Below are positions 7,034 through 9,165 of a stretch of DNA of 9,165 nt, one piece after another (within the stretch, counting starts at the first letter, position 1; each line of letters opens with the position of its first letter). Source of the DNA: Thermoanaerobacterium sp. (GTDB lineage: Bacteria; Bacillota; Thermoanaerobacteria; Thermoanaerobacterales; Thermoanaerobacteraceae); contig JASBVU010000056.1 of NCBI GenBank assembly GCA_029960905.1, positions 1 through 9,165 on the forward strand. Reading direction: 5' to 3'. The position numbers were made by a program, and so were the translations under genes. The notes below the pieces were generated by a model, which worked only from the letters and a program-made list of their open reading frames with translations, had not been told where the DNA came from and ran no database searches.

Positions 7034-7792
7034 ATGGGAATATTACTAGAGAAAATTAGAAAGGTAAATAAGGTACTTCAGAAAACAGGCGTTCAGCCCG
7101 TTGATTTTAATGAATTGTCTGAGATACTGAAGGATGTTATTGACTGTGATGTTTTTATAATAAGCAGAAGAGGCAAGCTTTTGGGAAAAAATTTAGAGAA
7201 GTTTGTTGGGGATATAGATGAATCAATAGTCAAAGGTATGCAGCTTTCGGAAGATTTTAACGATGAGCTTTTAAAGATAGCAGAAACATCTGTAAACTTA
7301 ACTAAGGAAAGCAAAGCCATGTTTATAAAAAAAGACGATATTTTTGAAACTATAGTTCCTATTTTTGGGGGAGGCAATAGGCTTGGCACGTTAATGCTTT
7401 TAAGACTGGGAGATAAATTTACTGATGATGATATCATTTTAGCTGAATATGGTGCTACAGTCATAGGATTAGAAATACTAAGATCTAAGAATTATGAAAT
7501 GGAGGAAGATGAAAGGAAACGCACGGTAGTACAGATGGCTTTGGCAACATTATCTTATTCAGAGTTAGAAGCTGTAATTCATATATTTGAAGAATTAGAT
7601 GGAAATGAAGGCTTGCTTGTTGCTAGCAAAATTGCTGATAAAGTTGGAATAACAAGATCTGTAATTGTTAATGCTTTGAGAAAGTTCGAAAGTGCTGGTG
7701 TTATTGAGTCCAGATCGTTAGGAATGAAAGGAACCCACATAAAAATCCTAAATGATAAACTCATAGATGAGCTTAAAAAGTTAAAAAGATAA
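7034..7792 (+). CDS. codY: GTP- and branched-chain-amino-acid-sensing transcriptional repressor CodY
   Basis: Global Firmicute regulator that binds DNA when isoleucine, valine, leucine and GTP are plentiful, repressing amino acid, competence and motility genes. The product is 252 residues (Bacillus subtilis: 259). The N-terminal GAF effector domain includes [17 protein letters not shown], then [14 protein letters not shown] and [19 protein letters not shown] linker helix leads to the winged helix-turn-helix [49 protein letters not shown], nearly identical to Bacillus as I remember it. The middle of the GAF domain, where Bacillus binds the amino acid, is shorter and divergent. Of two adjacent ATGs (7031, 7034) I prefer 7034, which gives six bases after GGAGG (7023-7027) and begins MGILLEK like other CodY. 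It is the last gene of the hslVU unit and ends before a terminator. Confidence 0.97.
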   Translation: MGILLEKIRKVNKVLQKTGVQPVDFNELSEILKDVIDCDVFIISRRGKLLGKNLEKFVGDIDESIVKGMQLSEDFNDELLKIAETSVNLTKESKAMFIKKDDIFETIVPIFGGGNRLGTLMLLRLGDKFTDDDIILAEYGATVIGLEILRSKNYEMEEDERKRTVVQMALATLSYSELEAVIHIFEELDGNEGLLVASKIADKVGITRSVIVNALRKFESAGVIESRSLGMKGTHIKILNDKLIDELKKLKR

Positions 7793-7797
7793 TACAG

Positions 7798-7829
7798 AAA
7801 AAAGTCCTAAATAAATTTAGGACTTTTTT
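7798..7829 (+). terminator. Intrinsic terminator after codY
   Basis: A perfect 14-base-pair stem (7798-7811 with 7816-7829) has a 4-base TAAA loop. Its core is GTCCTAAA/TTTAGGAC, flanked by six A on the left and six T on the right. It starts five bases after the codY stop. Because the A and T runs are symmetrical it could also work leftward, but no leftward gene approaches. It separates the hslVU-codY unit from the flagellar operon. Confidence 0.92.
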
Positions 7830-7853
7830 CTTATGGTCTTTAAAATCATCCAG

Positions 7854-7873
7854 TGATATAATATATTTTGACA
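7854..7873 (+). promoter_or_regulatory. Promoter elements upstream of flgB
   Basis: An extended -10, TG-A-TATAAT, lies at 7854-7862, with a start expected near 7869; its -35 position is poor. Directly after it a perfect -35 hexamer TTGACA (7868-7873) is followed at 18 bases by a weak extended -10 (TG-A-CATATA, ending at 7897). Either or both could drive flgB, giving a leader of about 110-145 bases. These are the best sigma-A elements in the 220-base gap between codY and flgB. Apart from the codY terminator, the CodY-like box and a short palindrome at 7981-7995, I see nothing else in that gap. Confidence 0.45.
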
Positions 7874-7878
7874 AAATT
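7864..7878. promoter_or_regulatory. CodY-box-like palindrome at the flgB promoter
   Basis: The 15 bases match the known CodY consensus AATTTTCWGAAAATT at 12 positions. The core ATTTTG-A-CAAAAT is a perfect 6+1+6 inverted repeat. It overlaps the predicted start point of the extended -10 promoter and contains the TTGACA hexamer, a position suited to repression. The mismatches are the outer left A and the central C and G, so binding is not assured. In an AT-rich genome such matches also occur by chance. Confidence 0.4.
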
Positions 7879-8012
7879 TGATAAATACTGACATATATTT
7901 CTTTACTTACTTGTAATTCATATATGCCAAAATAATCAATTTTTTAAATGTTTTTTGAAGGAAAAAGCAATTTTGTGTCGAATAATAGTATTATTGAATT
8001 GGAGGAGTGAAA

Positions 8013-8423
8013 ATGCTGGGAATTAATTTTAATACAGTAGATCTCATGAGTAAAGCCTTAGATGCTTCAGAGCTTAGAAACGAAGTCATATCAAATAATA
8101 TCGCTAATGTCGATACTCCAGGTTTTAAAAGATCTGATGTGGATTTTGAAAGTATTTTAAATGATGCTATAAACTCTAATAAATTAGCCGGTTTTGTTAC
8201 TGACAAAAACCATATACCAATTAATTCGACATCGATAGACAACATTGAACCGCAAATTGTTCAGGATAATAGTACATCTATGAGGTTGGATGGGAACAAT
8301 GTTGACATTGATGTAGAAATGTCGAATCTGGCAAAAAATCAGCTTTATTATAGTGCGATAGCTCAAAGAGTCAGCGGTGAATTGAATTCTTTACTTACAG
8401 CAATCAAAGATGGAGGTAATTAA
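8013..8423 (+). CDS. flgB: Flagellar basal-body rod protein FlgB
   Basis: Proximal rod component of the flagellar basal body, exported through the flagellar type III apparatus and assembled between the MS ring and the distal rod. The 136-residue protein has the rod-family N-terminal signature [32 protein letters not shown] (about residues 14-45) and the C-terminal helix [29 protein letters not shown], whose ends form a coiled bundle in the rod. The length is typical. I chose the ATG at 8013: GGAGGAG at 8001-8007 gives a normal spacing, while a GTG at 8007 overlaps the ribosome binding site and could not use it. This is the first gene of the flagellar operon, separated from codY by a terminator and a promoter region with a possible CodY site. 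Confidence 0.96.
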   Translation: MLGINFNTVDLMSKALDASELRNEVISNNIANVDTPGFKRSDVDFESILNDAINSNKLAGFVTDKNHIPINSTSIDNIEPQIVQDNSTSMRLDGNNVDIDVEMSNLAKNQLYYSAIAQRVSGELNSLLTAIKDGGN

Positions 8424-8425
8424 TT

Positions 8426-8875
8426 GTGGGATTTCTAAATTCTATTGATGTAAGTGCCACAGGACTTACGGCTGAAAGGCTTAGAATGGATGTTATTTCT
8501 CAAAATATTGCTAATGTTGATACTACAAAAACGTCAAATGGCGGTCCTTACAGAAGAAAGCTTGTCGTTTTAAAAGAAATTGACAATCAAAATAGCTTTA
8601 GCGATATGCTAAATGCTGCAAGAGGGTCATCAACGGTCGGAAACGGCGTTGAAGTTGTGTCTATCGTGGAAGACAACAAAACGCCTTTAAATCGAGTGTA
8701 TGATCCAGGTAATCCTGATGCAGATAGTTCTGGATACGTGAATTATCCTAATGTAAACATTGTTTCTGAGATGGTTGATATGATTTCTGCTACAAGGGCA
8801 TATGAAGCAAATGTAACCGCAGTTAATTCAACCAAATCCATGATAGAAAAAGCATTAGAAATTGGAAAGGCTTAG
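8426..8875 (+). CDS. flgC: Flagellar basal-body rod protein FlgC
   Basis: Second proximal rod protein of the flagellar basal body. The 149-residue product begins [34 protein letters not shown], the rod-protein N-terminal signature. It ends with the matching C-terminal helix ([40 protein letters not shown]), which includes the conserved R-A-Y-E-A-N. The start is a GTG at 8426, two bases after the flgB stop, with GGAGG at 8412-8416 inside the end of flgB, so translation is coupled. No nearby ATG fits. The length is normal and all conserved parts are present. Confidence 0.96.
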   Translation: MGFLNSIDVSATGLTAERLRMDVISQNIANVDTTKTSNGGPYRRKLVVLKEIDNQNSFSDMLNAARGSSTVGNGVEVVSIVEDNKTPLNRVYDPGNPDADSSGYVNYPNVNIVSEMVDMISATRAYEANVTAVNSTKSMIEKALEIGKA

Positions 8876-8885
8876 GTGATTGATT

Positions 8886-9165
8886 ATGATAAATCCTATT
8901 TCTCAGATAAGTGCTGTTGGTAGTGTTGGCACTTCAAACACCACAAGTAATACTTCTTCTTTTGGAGATATTTTAAAAACAGCTATTTCAGACGTAAACA
9001 ATTTGCAACTTAAAGCGCAGCAGGACGATCAAATGTTAGTAACAGGCGATATTAATGATATACATAATGTGATGATTGATGCTACTAAAGCTGATATAGC
9101 ATTGGAACTTACTATTCAGATTAAAAATAAGATACTTGATGCATATCAGGAGATAATGAGAATGC
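8886..9165 (+). CDS. fliE: Flagellar hook-basal body complex protein FliE (3' end outside window)
   Basis: Adaptor that links the membrane MS ring (FliF) to the proximal rod; it is among the first proteins exported. The visible 93 residues begin MINPISQISAVG. A Ser/Thr/Asn-rich stretch follows, then the conserved part FGDILKTAISDVNNLQ, then DINDIHNVMIDATKADIALELTIQIKNKILDAYQEIMRM. The DIHNVM and AYQEIMRM segments are diagnostic of FliE. The family is about 100 residues long, so only a few residues are probably missing. AGGTGAT at 8874-8880, overlapping the flgC stop, sits five bases before the ATG. In relatives fliF follows. Confidence 0.93.
   Translation, partial: MINPISQISAVGSVGTSNTTSNTSSFGDILKTAISDVNNLQLKAQQDDQMLVTGDINDIHNVMIDATKADIALELTIQIKNKILDAYQEIMRM

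Noticed and set aside
7977..7984. Sigma-D (SigD/FliA) -10-like GTCGAATA before flgB
   Set aside because: It matches only part of GCCGATAT, and no TAAA lies about 15 bases upstream; the nearest TAAA is 28 bases away.
8007..8012. FlgB start at GTG 8007
   Set aside because: The codon overlaps the GGAGGAG ribosome binding site; the ATG at 8013 is correctly spaced.
1..9165. Mobile element, CRISPR array, tRNA or novel defence system
   Set aside because: I saw no transposase, terminal repeats, spaced repeats or cloverleaf, and all nine genes belong to known housekeeping families.

Overview
The window is AT-rich and codes densely for housekeeping genes. It looks like chromosome from a low-GC, flagellated, Gram-positive bacterium. 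The codY gene (a Firmicutes-specific regulator), the order hslV-hslU-codY-flgB-flgC-fliE, strong AGGAGG-type ribosome binding sites and TTG/GTG starts all point to Bacillota. The clostridial-type CodY and the three-zinc-finger topoisomerase would suit a Thermoanaerobacterales-like or other clostridial organism, but the genus is inference.

Layout. Positions 1-614 hold the 3' part of trpS on the plus strand. It meets, tail to tail with an 11-base overlap, a minus-strand pair rnhB-yraN (1705 down to 604). A divergent AT-rich gap (1706-1817) separates rnhB from dprA (1818-2906), followed by topA (2951-5008). After an 85-base gap with its own promoter come hslV (5094-5624), hslU (5638-7020) and codY (7034-7792), tightly coupled and closed by a clean intrinsic terminator. 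A 220-base regulatory gap (7793-8012) then leads into the flagellar basal-body operon flgB-flgC-fliE; fliE runs off the right edge.

How the genes work together. DprA, TopA and RNase HII act on DNA uptake, supercoiling and removal of ribonucleotides from DNA. HslU unfolds substrates for the HslV protease. CodY senses branched-chain amino acids and GTP and represses post-exponential functions, in Bacillus including motility. Its gene sits just upstream of the flagellar operon, whose promoter region contains a CodY-box-like palindrome, so a local regulatory link is plausible.

I saw no mobile element, CRISPR array, tRNA or rRNA, and no sign of a novel multi-gene system. The most interesting points are structural: a strong one-directional terminator hairpin, apparently serving trpS, lying inside the opposite-strand yraN coding sequence across its active-site motif; the absence of trmFO and xerC/codV between topA and hslV; a divergent and shortened effector domain in CodY beside a near-invariant DNA-binding domain; and the CodY-like box at the flgB promoter.
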